Assembly: GCA_036832975.1 (NCBI GenBank)
Contig: DAITQM010000006.1
Coordinates: 43,037 to 107,036 of the forward strand
Direction of reading: 5' to 3'
Length of the DNA: 64,000 nucleotides
Source: DAITQM01 sp036832975
Lineage (GTDB): Bacteria; Pseudomonadota; Gammaproteobacteria; Xanthomonadales; Wenzhouxiangellaceae
The notes beneath the pieces were generated by a model that was not told the origin of the DNA, searched no databases, and saw nothing but the letters and a program-made list of their open reading frames with translations. Shown here one piece after another: positions 53,965 through 61,933 of the stretch. The first letter of the stretch is position 1. Each line of letters opens with the position of its first letter. A program made the translations under genes and the position numbers.

Positions 53965-56436
53965 TCAGGCCGCGTCGCGCTGCTTCGCAGTCGTTGCGGT
54001 TTCCGCCGCCAGTCCGCCGCGGATTTCATCGAGTTCGAAATCATCGACACTGATGACTTCGAACACCGCCTCGTGGAGCGAACGCAGCTCATCGCCTTCT
54101 TCTTGGGTCAAGATGCCGCGCCGGACCGCATCCGCAAGGCGCTCGTCGAAGCGGTAGCCATGCAGTTCATCCTGGCGCTCGGCTTTCAGCAGCTTGCGTT
54201 CGAGCGGTTCGGCGGCGATCACCCGGGGCAGCAGCGCTTCCATTCGGCCGATCGGGTGACCAGCGCGATCGCGCTTGTCCACGCCCGCGGTCAGCCGCGT
54301 GCGGCTTTCGCACGGCGCGATCAAAATCTGCGCCACGCGGTGCGTCAAACGATCGTTTGGTAAACGGGCGCGGCGGCCAAACGGAAACGCGACCAGCCCC
54401 AAAAACGGCCGCAGCGCCTTGATGGGATAGTTATCGATCACGCCGCCCAGCGCTTCTTGCAGCCGGTAGATGCTGTGATGGAAAGCCCACGACAACAGCG
54501 CTTGGTCGGCCGCCGGTCGTCCCTGGTCCTCGAAACGCTTGAGCATCGCGGCGGCGATGTAAAGCTGGCTCAGCGCATCGCCGAGACGCGCCGAAATCGA
54601 TTCGCGTTGTTTCAATTTACCGCCGAAGGTCAGCATCGCAATATCGGCGAGCAGCGCGAAGGCTGCGCTGTAGCGCGTCAGCTTGCGGTAATACTTGCCG
54701 AGCCGTCGGTCGCCGGGCACCGGCGCAAAGCGCGCCGGCAGCAGGCCGTAAACAAGACTGCGTACCGTATTGCCGGCGCTCATACCGAGGTGGCGGAAGA
54801 GCAGGTCGTCGAAACGTTTGAGTCCCTCGGCTCGGTCTTCCAGCCGCGCCGCTTCCATTTCCTTCAGCACATACGGATGACAGCGGATCGCCCCCTGACC
54901 GAAGATCATCATGCTGCGGGTCAGGATGTTGGCGCCTTCGACCGTGATCCAGATCGGCGCCCCCTGCCAGGCGCGGCCGAGATAATTGCGCGGCCCGAGA
55001 ATGATGCCCTTGCCGCCGTGGATATCCATCGCATCGGAGATCACCTGGCGCACCATTTCGGTCGTGTGGTATTTGGCGATGGCCGACGGCACCGCCGGTT
55101 TTTCACCGCGATCGACCGCCGCCGCGGTCATCCGGCTGAGCGCCTCGGCCGCATAAGTCAGACCGGCGACGCGGGCCAGCGCTTCCTCGACGCCTTCGAA
55201 ACGGCCGATCGGCAGATTGAACTGCTTGCGGATCCGGGCGTAAGCGCCGGTTGCCAGCGCCATCAATTTCGCCGTGCCGGTGCTGGTCGACGGCAGCGTG
55301 ATGGCGCGCCCAACCGACAGGCTCTCGATCAACATGCGCCAGCCGTGCCCGGCCATCGCCGCGCCGCCAATCAGTTGCGACAGCGGCACGAAGACGTCGC
55401 GGCCGCGCACCGGGCCGTTGTAAAACGGCACATTGAGCGGTAGATGATAACGGCCGACTTCGAGGCCGGCGGTGGCGCGCGGCACCAAAGCCAGCGAGAT
55501 GCCGATCTCGTCGCGCTCGCCGAGCAGATGCTCCGGATCGTACAGTTTGAACGCCACACCGACCAGCGTCGCGACCGGCGCGAGCGTGATGTAACGCTTG
55601 TCGAAATTAAGCCGAACGCCGAGCGTTTCCTGGCCTTGCCAAACGCCTTTGCAGACGATGCCGTAATCGGGAATCGAGGTGGCGTCCGAGCCGGCGGTGG
55701 GACCGGTCAGCGCGAAGCACGGAATCTCCTCGCCGGCGGCGAGCCGTGGCAGGTAGTCCTGTTTTTGCTCGTCCGTCCCGTAATGCACCAAAAGTTCCGC
55801 CGGGCCGAGCGAGTTCGGCACCGAGACCGCCGAACTGACCTCGGCGCTGAGGCCGGCGAGCATCTGCAAGACGGCGCGGTGGCCGTAAGCCGAAAAACCG
55901 TGGCCGCCGTATTCTTGAGGAATCACCAGACCGAAAAAGCGGTGCTTTTTCAAATGCGCCCAGATTTCCGGCGGCAGGTCGATCCTGCGGTGCGACAAGT
56001 CGAACGCATCGATCATCGCGCACAGATCGGCGACCGGGCCGTCGAGAAAAGCCTGCTCGTCGGCCCGCAGCTCCGGCACCGGCTGGGCGAGCAGCCGCCG
56101 CCAGTTCGGGCGGCCGGTGAACAATTCGCCCTCGAAGCCGACGGTCCCGGCGTCGAGCGCGATTTGCTCGGTCGGCGACAGGCCGGGCAGCATCGTGCGG
56201 TATACCGCGAGCAATGGCTTAGACAACCAGCGCCGGCGCCACGGCTTGACGTTCAACGGCAGCGCCACGGCGGCGAAAACCAGCGCCGTGACGGTGGCCC
56301 CCCAAGGGCCGATCCACCCGGCCCACGCTGCGAGTCCCAGCAGGGCGGCCGAGATTCCACTCCAGACGATCAACCGGGCGCCGCTGAACAGCGCCGCCAA
56401 GGTCATCGCGATCCACAGCAGCAATAACGTGGTCAT
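53965..56436 (-). CDS. fadE: FadE-like acyl-CoA dehydrogenase
   Basis: The open frame extends to 57039, but the ATG at 56436 gives the family start MTTLLLLWIAMTLAALFSGA with two membrane helices and an 823-residue protein, the normal FadE size. The first step of fatty-acid beta-oxidation. Signatures: FFGLVIPQEYGGHGFSAYGH, PNSLGPAELLVHYGTDEQK, CFALTGPTAGSDATSIPD, the FAD region SVGRAITLPSTSTG, MDIHGGKGIILGPRNYLGRA and ITVEGANILTRSMMIFGQG. It overlaps the hydrolase gene by 4 bases and is followed by the TetR gene. Confidence 0.94.
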   Translation of the reverse strand: MTTLLLLWIAMTLAALFSGARLIVWSGISAALLGLAAWAGWIGPWGATVTALVFAAVALPLNVKPWRRRWLSKPLLAVYRTMLPGLSPTEQIALDAGTVGFEGELFTGRPNWRRLLAQPVPELRADEQAFLDGPVADLCAMIDAFDLSHRRIDLPPEIWAHLKKHRFFGLVIPQEYGGHGFSAYGHRAVLQMLAGLSAEVSSAVSVPNSLGPAELLVHYGTDEQKQDYLPRLAAGEEIPCFALTGPTAGSDATSIPDYGIVCKGVWQGQETLGVRLNFDKRYITLAPVATLVGVAFKLYDPEHLLGERDEIGISLALVPRATAGLEVGRYHLPLNVPFYNGPVRGRDVFVPLSQLIGGAAMAGHGWRMLIESLSVGRAITLPSTSTGTAKLMALATGAYARIRKQFNLPIGRFEGVEEALARVAGLTYAAEALSRMTAAAVDRGEKPAVPSAIAKYHTTEMVRQVISDAMDIHGGKGIILGPRNYLGRAWQGAPIWITVEGANILTRSMMIFGQGAIRCHPYVLKEMEAARLEDRAEGLKRFDDLLFRHLGMSAGNTVRSLVYGLLPARFAPVPGDRRLGKYYRKLTRYSAAFALLADIAMLTFGGKLKQRESISARLGDALSQLYIAAAMLKRFEDQGRPAADQALLSWAFHHSIYRLQEALGGVIDNYPIKALRPFLGLVAFPFGRRARLPNDRLTHRVAQILIAPCESRTRLTAGVDKRDRAGHPIGRMEALLPRVIAAEPLERKLLKAERQDELHGYRFDERLADAVRRGILTQEEGDELRSLHEAVFEVISVDDFELDEIRGGLAAETATTAKQRDAA

Positions 56437-57329
56437 GATTCGAACTCCCTGCCGGAAGCGATCTCCGGCGCCGTCAGAAAAGAAAGTATCGCTTCGTTGA
56501 ACGCTTCGTTGTCGTCGCCGGCCACCATATGCGCGGCGCGCGGCACCTCGCGCCATTCGGCGTGCGGGATCAAGGTGCGCAGTTCGGCGATCTCGTGCGC
56601 CCCGAGAATATCGCTGAGCCCGCCGCTGACCAGCAACACCGGCACATCGACCCGGCGTGCCGCGGCGGCGAGCCGCGGTTGCTCGGCCTCGGCCCCATCG
56701 ACCAATTGGAACAAACGCGGATCCCAGTGCCAGCGCCAGCGGTCGCCGCTCGCGCGCAGGTTGTATTTCAGCCGGTCTTCGAGCGAGCCGGTGATATCGC
56801 GTCCGCTGCGGTGCGAGAGATAGCGCCCGATTGCGGCCCGCGCCGCATCCAACGACGCGAAACCATCCTCGTGGTCGCGCATAAAGCGGATCATCCGAGC
56901 CACCCCGGCCGCCTGCCAGCGGGGTGCGATATCGACCAGCACCAGCGCCGCGAGACCGAGACCGGGTGCCTCGCCGTGCGCCAAAAGCGCCGTCAAGCCA
57001 CCCATCGAAGCGCCGACCACCACCGGCGGCGCAGCGCAAAGCCCGGCGACGGTTCTGAGGTCGGCGACAAAATCACCGATCGCATAACGGCCGTCGCCCG
57101 GCCGGCCGCTGTCGCCGTGGCCGCGCGCGTCGTACAAAATTACCTGCCGGCCGGTCGCCGCCAATGCCTCCGCCGTCCGCCGCCAGGCATGGCGTGTCTG
57201 TCCGAACCCATGCGCCAGAATCACCCCCGGCCCCCCATCCGGCCCAATCCGCTCGACCGCCAACGCCAAGCCGCTCGCGCCCTCCGTCATCGTCAGCGTT
57301 CCACTTCGCGAAACCGTTGCCGTATCCAT
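56433..57329 (-). CDS. Alpha/beta hydrolase
   Basis: A 298-residue hydrolase from the ATG at 57329 (12 further in-frame residues are possible upstream). HGFGQTRHAWR is the oxyanion region, VVVGASMGGLTALL carries the nucleophile Ser, the acid is in LLVSGGLSDILGAH, and the His in VPRAAHMVAGDDNEAF. It is the first gene of the hydrolase-fadE-tetR unit, so an acyl-thioester or lipid ester is a plausible substrate. Confidence 0.88.
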   Translation of the reverse strand: MDTATVSRSGTLTMTEGASGLALAVERIGPDGGPGVILAHGFGQTRHAWRRTAEALAATGRQVILYDARGHGDSGRPGDGRYAIGDFVADLRTVAGLCAAPPVVVGASMGGLTALLAHGEAPGLGLAALVLVDIAPRWQAAGVARMIRFMRDHEDGFASLDAARAAIGRYLSHRSGRDITGSLEDRLKYNLRASGDRWRWHWDPRLFQLVDGAEAEQPRLAAAARRVDVPVLLVSGGLSDILGAHEIAELRTLIPHAEWREVPRAAHMVAGDDNEAFNEAILSFLTAPEIASGREFES

Positions 57330-57375
57330 ACGCTTGAGTATGGACCCACCCCGCACCAAAGTCAACGCCCCTCGC

Positions 57376-57545
57376 TAGCAGCTTGTCGGACTTAACCCGG
57401 TGTTTCCGCCTGCCTGCTGCCTGTCTGCGTGCGACACGCACAGGCGGCGAAGCAAAGTCCGGACAGGTGCCGGACTTTGCTTGGTCTGATCAGTCCCCGA
57501 TGGGTTGATTCAGACCGGGCCAAGCCGTCCGTGGCCGGCCAAAAC
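57376..57545. repeat. Diverged three-hairpin repeat resembling family 2 in layout
   Basis: Between the hydrolase gene and katG. It has a 14-bp perfect hairpin AAGCAAAGTCCGG / CCGGACTTTGCTT (about 57450-57482), then GGTCTGA...TCAGACC and CGGGCCAAGCCGTCCGTGGCCGG, plus TGCGTG/CACGCA. The order of hairpins matches the inverse of the family 2 element, but most stem bases differ. Confidence 0.5.
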
Positions 57546-57555
57546 TTTGACGGAA

Positions 57556-59778
57556 TCAGGTCTTTTTCAGGTCGAAACGGTCAAGTCGCATGACTTTGAC
57601 CCAGGCGGCGATAAAGTCATCGATTAATTTCCGCTCGCCATCGGCGGAGGCGTAAACTTCGGCCACTGCGCGTAGCTCGGAGTTCGAACCGAAGATCAGG
57701 TCGACCGGTGTGGCGGTCCATTTGATTTGCCCGGTAGCGCGATCGCGGCCTTCGTACACGCCTTCTGTTGCAGCGGATTTTGACCACACCGTGGACATAT
57801 CGAGCAGGTTGACGAAAAAGTCGTTGCTCAATACACCGGGGCGCTCGGTGAATACGCCATGTTTCACCTGCTCGGTGTTGGCATCAAGAACGCGCAGCCC
57901 GCCGACCAACACGGTCATTTCTGGCACGGTCAAGGTCAGCAGATCGGCGCGTTCGACCATTGCTTCGGTCGGTGAAAGCATGGCTTGGTCGGTGTAGTAG
58001 TTGCGGAAGCCGTCGGCGTGCGGCTCAAGCACCGCGAACGAGTCGGCGTCAGTCTTTTCCTGCGTCGCATCGACTCGACCCGGCTCGAACGGCACTTCGA
58101 TGTCGGCTCCGGCGTCACGCGCAGCCTTTTCGATCGCGGCGCCGCCGCCCAGCACGATGAGGTCGGCCAGCGAAACGCGCCGATCGCTCTGCTGGTTCCG
58201 ATTGAACTTGCGCTGTATGCCTTCCAGCACACCGAGCACGCGGGTTAGTTCTTCTGGATTATTTATCGCCCAGCCCTTCTGCGGGGCTAGTCGAACACGA
58301 GCGCCGTTGGCGCCACCCCGCATGTCGGTGCCGCGGTACGAGGCTGCCGCGGCCCAGGCGGTGCGCACCAGTTCCGCCACGCTGAGTTTCGACGCCAGGA
58401 TCTTGGCCTTCAGTGCGGCAATGTCTTCGGCGTCGATGAGAGCGTAATCGCGTTCGGGCAGTGGATCCTGCCACAGCAGCTTTTTGTCAGGCACCTGGCT
58501 ACCGATGTAACGGGCGCGCGGGCCCATGTCGCGGTGAATCAACTTAAACCAGGCACGGGCGAAGGCGTCTTCGAATTCCTTCGGATTGTTCAGGAACCGT
58601 TGCGAAATCTTGCGATAGGCCGGGTCTTCCTTCAGCGCCAGGTCGGTGGTGAGCATGATCACCGATTTGGTTTTACCGGCACGATGTGCATCGCGCGCTT
58701 GCGCGGCGGCCGGATTTCCTTTCGGCACCCACTGAATGGCGCCAGCCGGGCTGCGGGTCTGCTCCCACTCGAAGTTGAATAAGTTTTGCAGATACATCAT
58801 CGTCCAGCGGGTCGGCGCGGCCGTCCACGTACCCTCAAGACCGCTGGTGATGGTGTCTTCGGCGTTACCCTTGCCGCATGAGTTGGCCCAACCTAGGCCC
58901 TGCTGCTCGATCTCGGCGGCGGCCGGCTCCGGGCCGACACAATCTTTGGGGCTGGCCGCACCGTGGACCTTGCCGAAGGTGTGCCCGCCAGCGATCAGCG
59001 CCACGGTTTCTTCGTCATTCATCGCCATCCGGCCGAAACTCTGGCGAATCTGCTTTGCCGCCGCTAACGGATCAGGCACTCCGCCCGGGCCTTCCGGATT
59101 GACGTAGATCAGGCCCATCTGGGTCGCGGCCACGTCACCTTGCAAGTTGCCCTGCGCATCTTGCCGGTTGCGGCCGAGCATTCGATTCTCGGGACCCCAA
59201 TCGACTGCCTCGGCTTCCCAGTCGTCGGCTCGCCCGCCGGCGAAGCCGAAAGTGGTAAAGCCCATGTCTTCCAACGCGACGTTGCCGGCGAGGATGATCA
59301 GGTCGGCCCAGGAGATGTTGCGGCCGTACTTCTGTTTGACTGGCCACAGCAGGCGGCGGGCTTTATCGAGGTTGGCGTTGTCCGGCCAACTGTTCAGAGG
59401 CTCGAAACGTTGCTGGCCGCCGCCGGCCCCGCCACGGCCGTCGGTGACACGATACGTGCCGGCACTGTGCCAGGCCATGCGGATGAACAGCGGGCCGTAA
59501 TGCCCGAAGTCAGCCGGCCACCAGCCCTGCGAGGTGGTCATGACGTGTATCAAGTCGGCCTTGACCGCATCCAAATCCAGGGCCGCGAATGCCCTGGCGT
59601 AATCGAAATCCGCGCCGTAGGGATTGGATGCAACATCGTGATCGCGCAGCGGCGACAGATCGAGCTGCTCGGGCCACCAGAATCGATTTGCCTTGACTTG
59701 GGCAATGGCCGGCGAAGACAGGGCGGTCATCATCGCAGTAAACAACGCGAAAATAATTTGATAGAAATGTTGGCGCAT
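57556..59778 (-). CDS. katG: Catalase-peroxidase with signal peptide
   Basis: A 740-residue heme catalase-peroxidase. An N-terminal signal peptide (FYQIIFALFTAMMTALSSPA, cut near AIAQ) marks it as exported, like KatP or Legionella-type periplasmic KatG. The distal triad R100-W103-H104 is in FIRMAWHSAGTYR, the covalent-adduct Tyr in MGLIYVNPEGP, and the proximal His in GGHTFGKVHGA. The second, inactive peroxidase-like domain is present in full. AGGAG precedes the ATG. It lies 51 bases downstream of ahpC in the same direction, so the two are probably one OxyR-controlled operon. Confidence 0.96.
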   Translation of the reverse strand: MRQHFYQIIFALFTAMMTALSSPAIAQVKANRFWWPEQLDLSPLRDHDVASNPYGADFDYARAFAALDLDAVKADLIHVMTTSQGWWPADFGHYGPLFIRMAWHSAGTYRVTDGRGGAGGGQQRFEPLNSWPDNANLDKARRLLWPVKQKYGRNISWADLIILAGNVALEDMGFTTFGFAGGRADDWEAEAVDWGPENRMLGRNRQDAQGNLQGDVAATQMGLIYVNPEGPGGVPDPLAAAKQIRQSFGRMAMNDEETVALIAGGHTFGKVHGAASPKDCVGPEPAAAEIEQQGLGWANSCGKGNAEDTITSGLEGTWTAAPTRWTMMYLQNLFNFEWEQTRSPAGAIQWVPKGNPAAAQARDAHRAGKTKSVIMLTTDLALKEDPAYRKISQRFLNNPKEFEDAFARAWFKLIHRDMGPRARYIGSQVPDKKLLWQDPLPERDYALIDAEDIAALKAKILASKLSVAELVRTAWAAAASYRGTDMRGGANGARVRLAPQKGWAINNPEELTRVLGVLEGIQRKFNRNQQSDRRVSLADLIVLGGGAAIEKAARDAGADIEVPFEPGRVDATQEKTDADSFAVLEPHADGFRNYYTDQAMLSPTEAMVERADLLTLTVPEMTVLVGGLRVLDANTEQVKHGVFTERPGVLSNDFFVNLLDMSTVWSKSAATEGVYEGRDRATGQIKWTATPVDLIFGSNSELRAVAEVYASADGERKLIDDFIAAWVKVMRLDRFDLKKT

Positions 59779-59829
59779 GGAATTTCTCCTCTCGATTGGC
59801 AGTGGAAGTGAGATGCGGTTATGGCGGAC

Positions 59830-60369
59830 TCAGGCTGCTTGCAGCGTCGCGTCGCCGCTTTGCCAGTTGCAAGGGCACAGGCTGCCGGTTTGCAGAGCAT
59901 CGAGGACGCGCAGGACTTCTTCTGGACTGCGCCCGACGCTGCCGTCGGTGACGTAAACGAAGCGGATGATGCCGGCCGGATCGACGATGAAAGTGGCGCG
60001 TTGCGCGACGCCGTCGATGGGATCTAAGATGCCGAGGGCCGCCGATAATTCGCGCTTGACGTCGGCAATCAGCGGAAACGGCAGGTCGTGCAAGTCTGGG
60101 TGGTCGCGACGCCAGGCGAGATGGACGAACTCGCTGTCGATGCTGGCGCCGAGGATTTGTGCACCGCGCCGTTCGAATTCGCCGTTGAGGCGGGCGAAGC
60201 CGGCGATTTCGGTCGGGCAGACGAACGTGAAGTCTTTGGGATAGAAGAAAAAAACCCGCCACTGGCCGGGGTGGGCCTCGTGGTCGAGGTCGATAAAGGC
60301 GCGCTCCAGGTCGTTGGCGACGGTGGCTTTGACTTTGAAGGCGGGAAAACGCTGGCCTACGGTGAGCAT
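59830..60369 (-). CDS. ahpC: AhpC-type peroxiredoxin
   Basis: Reduces hydroperoxides in the cytoplasm. 179 residues, with the peroxidatic Cys51 in DFTFVCPTEIAGF and a C-terminal SLCPCNWQSGDATL bearing two Cys (165 and 167) for resolution. The CPCNW end is the form that works with AhpD-like partners rather than AhpF; no ahpD is in the window. CAGGAG is found upstream of the ATG. It is divergent from oxyR. Confidence 0.94.
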   Translation of the reverse strand: MLTVGQRFPAFKVKATVANDLERAFIDLDHEAHPGQWRVFFFYPKDFTFVCPTEIAGFARLNGEFERRGAQILGASIDSEFVHLAWRRDHPDLHDLPFPLIADVKRELSAALGILDPIDGVAQRATFIVDPAGIIRFVYVTDGSVGRSPEEVLRVLDALQTGSLCPCNWQSGDATLQAA

Positions 60370-60451
60370 GGGTCGAACTCCTGGGTTGAATGTGAGTAGC
60401 AGCTTGCGCTTTGCCGGGTTGTTTGTAAAATGAATTGTTTTTATGGGTTCG

Positions 60452-60466
60452 ATAGACGGTCTCTAT
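60452..60466. promoter_or_regulatory. OxyR-type binding site between ahpC and oxyR
   Basis: ATAG-N7-CTAT (ATAGACGGTCTCTAT) is the core half of the known OxyR operator ATAG-N7-CTAT-N7-ATAG-N7-CTAT. It is the only such element in the 233-base divergent region, about 83 bases from the ahpC start and 137 from the oxyR start, and fits control of both. Flanking half sites are degenerate. Confidence 0.7.
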
Positions 60467-60602
60467 CGTTTGCAGGACGTTAACGGACCCCCCCCCGAGC
60501 CTTGCCCTGCTGACGATTAAGGGCGGGGTTATGCCAGGTTCTCCTGGCGATTTTTCCGGCGTGCGGCGAGATAACATGCGAACGGCATAAGGAGCGTTTT
60601 AG

Positions 60603-61502
60603 GTGAATCTCCGCGATCTACGCTATCTGACGGCGCTCGCCGAACACCGCCATTTCGGCCGTGCGGCACGGGCCTGCTTTGTCAGCCAGCCGACGTTGTC
60701 GGCGCAGATCAAGAAGCTGGAAGATGAACTCGGGGTGGCGTTGTTCGAACGCGGCCCGCGCCGGCTGCTGGTCACCGCCGCCGGTACGGCGATCGCCGAG
60801 CGTGCCCGGCGCATCCTCGACGAAGTCGAACAGATCAGGCGCCTCGCCCGAGCCAGCGGTGACCCCGAAGCCGGCATGCTGCGTCTCGGCTTGTTCCCGA
60901 CGCTCGGACCGTACCTGCTGCCGCATATCGTGCCGCCGCTGCACCGCCGCTTTCCGCAACTCGAACTTTTGTTGTACGAGGAGAAAACGGCCGAGATCAT
61001 CGCCCGCCTCAAAGACGGCCGACTCGATGCCGGATTGCTCGCACTGCCGGTCAATATTCCCGGACTTTGCGCGACGACGCTGTTCACCGAACCGTTCCAG
61101 CTTGCGGTGCCGGCCGGCCATCGGCTGGCCGAGCGGCGCCGCGTGGCGGTCGGCGAACTGGCCGGCGAACGGTTATTGCTGCTCGACGAAGGACATTGCC
61201 TGCGTGATCAGGCGCTCGAGGTGTGCGAGCTGGCCGGCGCCGCTGAACACGAAGATTTCCGCGCCACCAGCCTCGAAACTCTGCGCCAGATGGTGGTCGC
61301 CGGCAGCGGCATAACGTTGCTGCCGGCGCTGGCCATCGCCGGCGGTCAGGATGACCGTTCGATCCATCTGCTCAGCTTCACGCGGCCGCCGCCGCACCGG
61401 CGGATCGCGCTGGTCAGGCGGCAGGGCTCGGTGCTCGAACCGCTGCTCGTCAAGATCGGCGAAATGATGGCGCGGATCGCCTGGGGATTGTTGAAGAAAT
61501 AA
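60603..61502 (+). CDS. oxyR: OxyR, LysR-family peroxide sensor
   Basis: A 299-residue regulator starting at GTG. N-terminal winged helix NLRDLRYLTALAEHRHFGRAARACFVSQPTLSAQIKKLEDELG-type region (residues 2-45; listed here in parts: RYLTALAEHRHFGRAA and SQPTLSAQIKKLE). In the effector domain the redox Cys pair is at C199 and C208 (DEGHCLRDQALEVCEL), the same positions as E. coli OxyR. It activates ahpC, katG and related genes when oxidised. A family 2 repeat and palindromes follow its stop. Confidence 0.95.
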   Translation: MNLRDLRYLTALAEHRHFGRAARACFVSQPTLSAQIKKLEDELGVALFERGPRRLLVTAAGTAIAERARRILDEVEQIRRLARASGDPEAGMLRLGLFPTLGPYLLPHIVPPLHRRFPQLELLLYEEKTAEIIARLKDGRLDAGLLALPVNIPGLCATTLFTEPFQLAVPAGHRLAERRRVAVGELAGERLLLLDEGHCLRDQALEVCELAGAAEHEDFRATSLETLRQMVVAGSGITLLPALAIAGGQDDRSIHLLSFTRPPPHRRIALVRRQGSVLEPLLVKIGEMMARIAWGLLKK

Positions 61503-61553
61503 TCCGGTTTCTTGTTCCCCCGTCGCTTGCTTCCCCCGCTTGCGGGGGAAGGT

Positions 61554-61711
61554 TTAGCAGGCTGTTGAAAAACAGCCTGCTAATCCGGGCCACGGATGGC
61601 CCGGCGAAATCAGGCGCTCCTTAGCGGCTGATTTCGGGAGCGCAGCGCAAGTCGCGCCTTTCGCAAGCGACGTTGAAAAACGCCAGGATGGCGTTTTTCA
61701 ACAACCTGTTA
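61554..61711. repeat. Three-hairpin dispersed repeat, family 2, complete copy
   Basis: Nearly identical to 2862-3021 over the whole length, with ends TTAGCAGGCTGTTGAAAAA and TTTTTCAACAACCTGTTA. A single CCCCCGCTTGCGGGGG palindrome lies just before it at 61531-61552. The high identity to a copy 58 kb away points to recent spread. Confidence 0.82.
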
Positions 61712-61721
61712 GAATTCACCC

Positions 61722-61862
61722 CCTCCCCGACCCTCCCCCACAAGTGGGGGAGGGAGAATAAAGAAGTAATCCCCCACAAGTGGGGGGAGAATAAAGAAGT
61801 ACTCCCCTACAAGTGGGGGAGAATAAAGAAGTACTCCCCCACAAGTGGGGGAGGGAGAATAA
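61722..61862. repeat. Tandem palindrome repeats CCCCCACAAGTGGGGG
   Basis: Four units of about 33-37 bp, each CCCCCACAAGTGGGGGAG followed by AGAATAAAGAAGTA. The spacer is conserved, so it is a tandem repeat and not a CRISPR array. It sits between oxyR and the convergent TonB-receptor gene and may stop transcription from both sides. Confidence 0.8.
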
Positions 61863-61933
61863 CGAGTAACGGACTGGATGCTCGATCGAGTCGGGGATGA
61901 CGATTTGAACATCCGGGATCGGTCATTTTGGGT

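Noticed and set aside
56437..57039. Upstream extension of the FadE frame
   Set aside because: Overlaps the alpha/beta hydrolase gene; the translation is a shadow, and the ATG at 56436 gives the normal FadE start.
61722..61862. Possible CRISPR array
   Set aside because: The repeats are palindromic with an almost constant spacer, so there are no unique spacers, and no cas genes are near.
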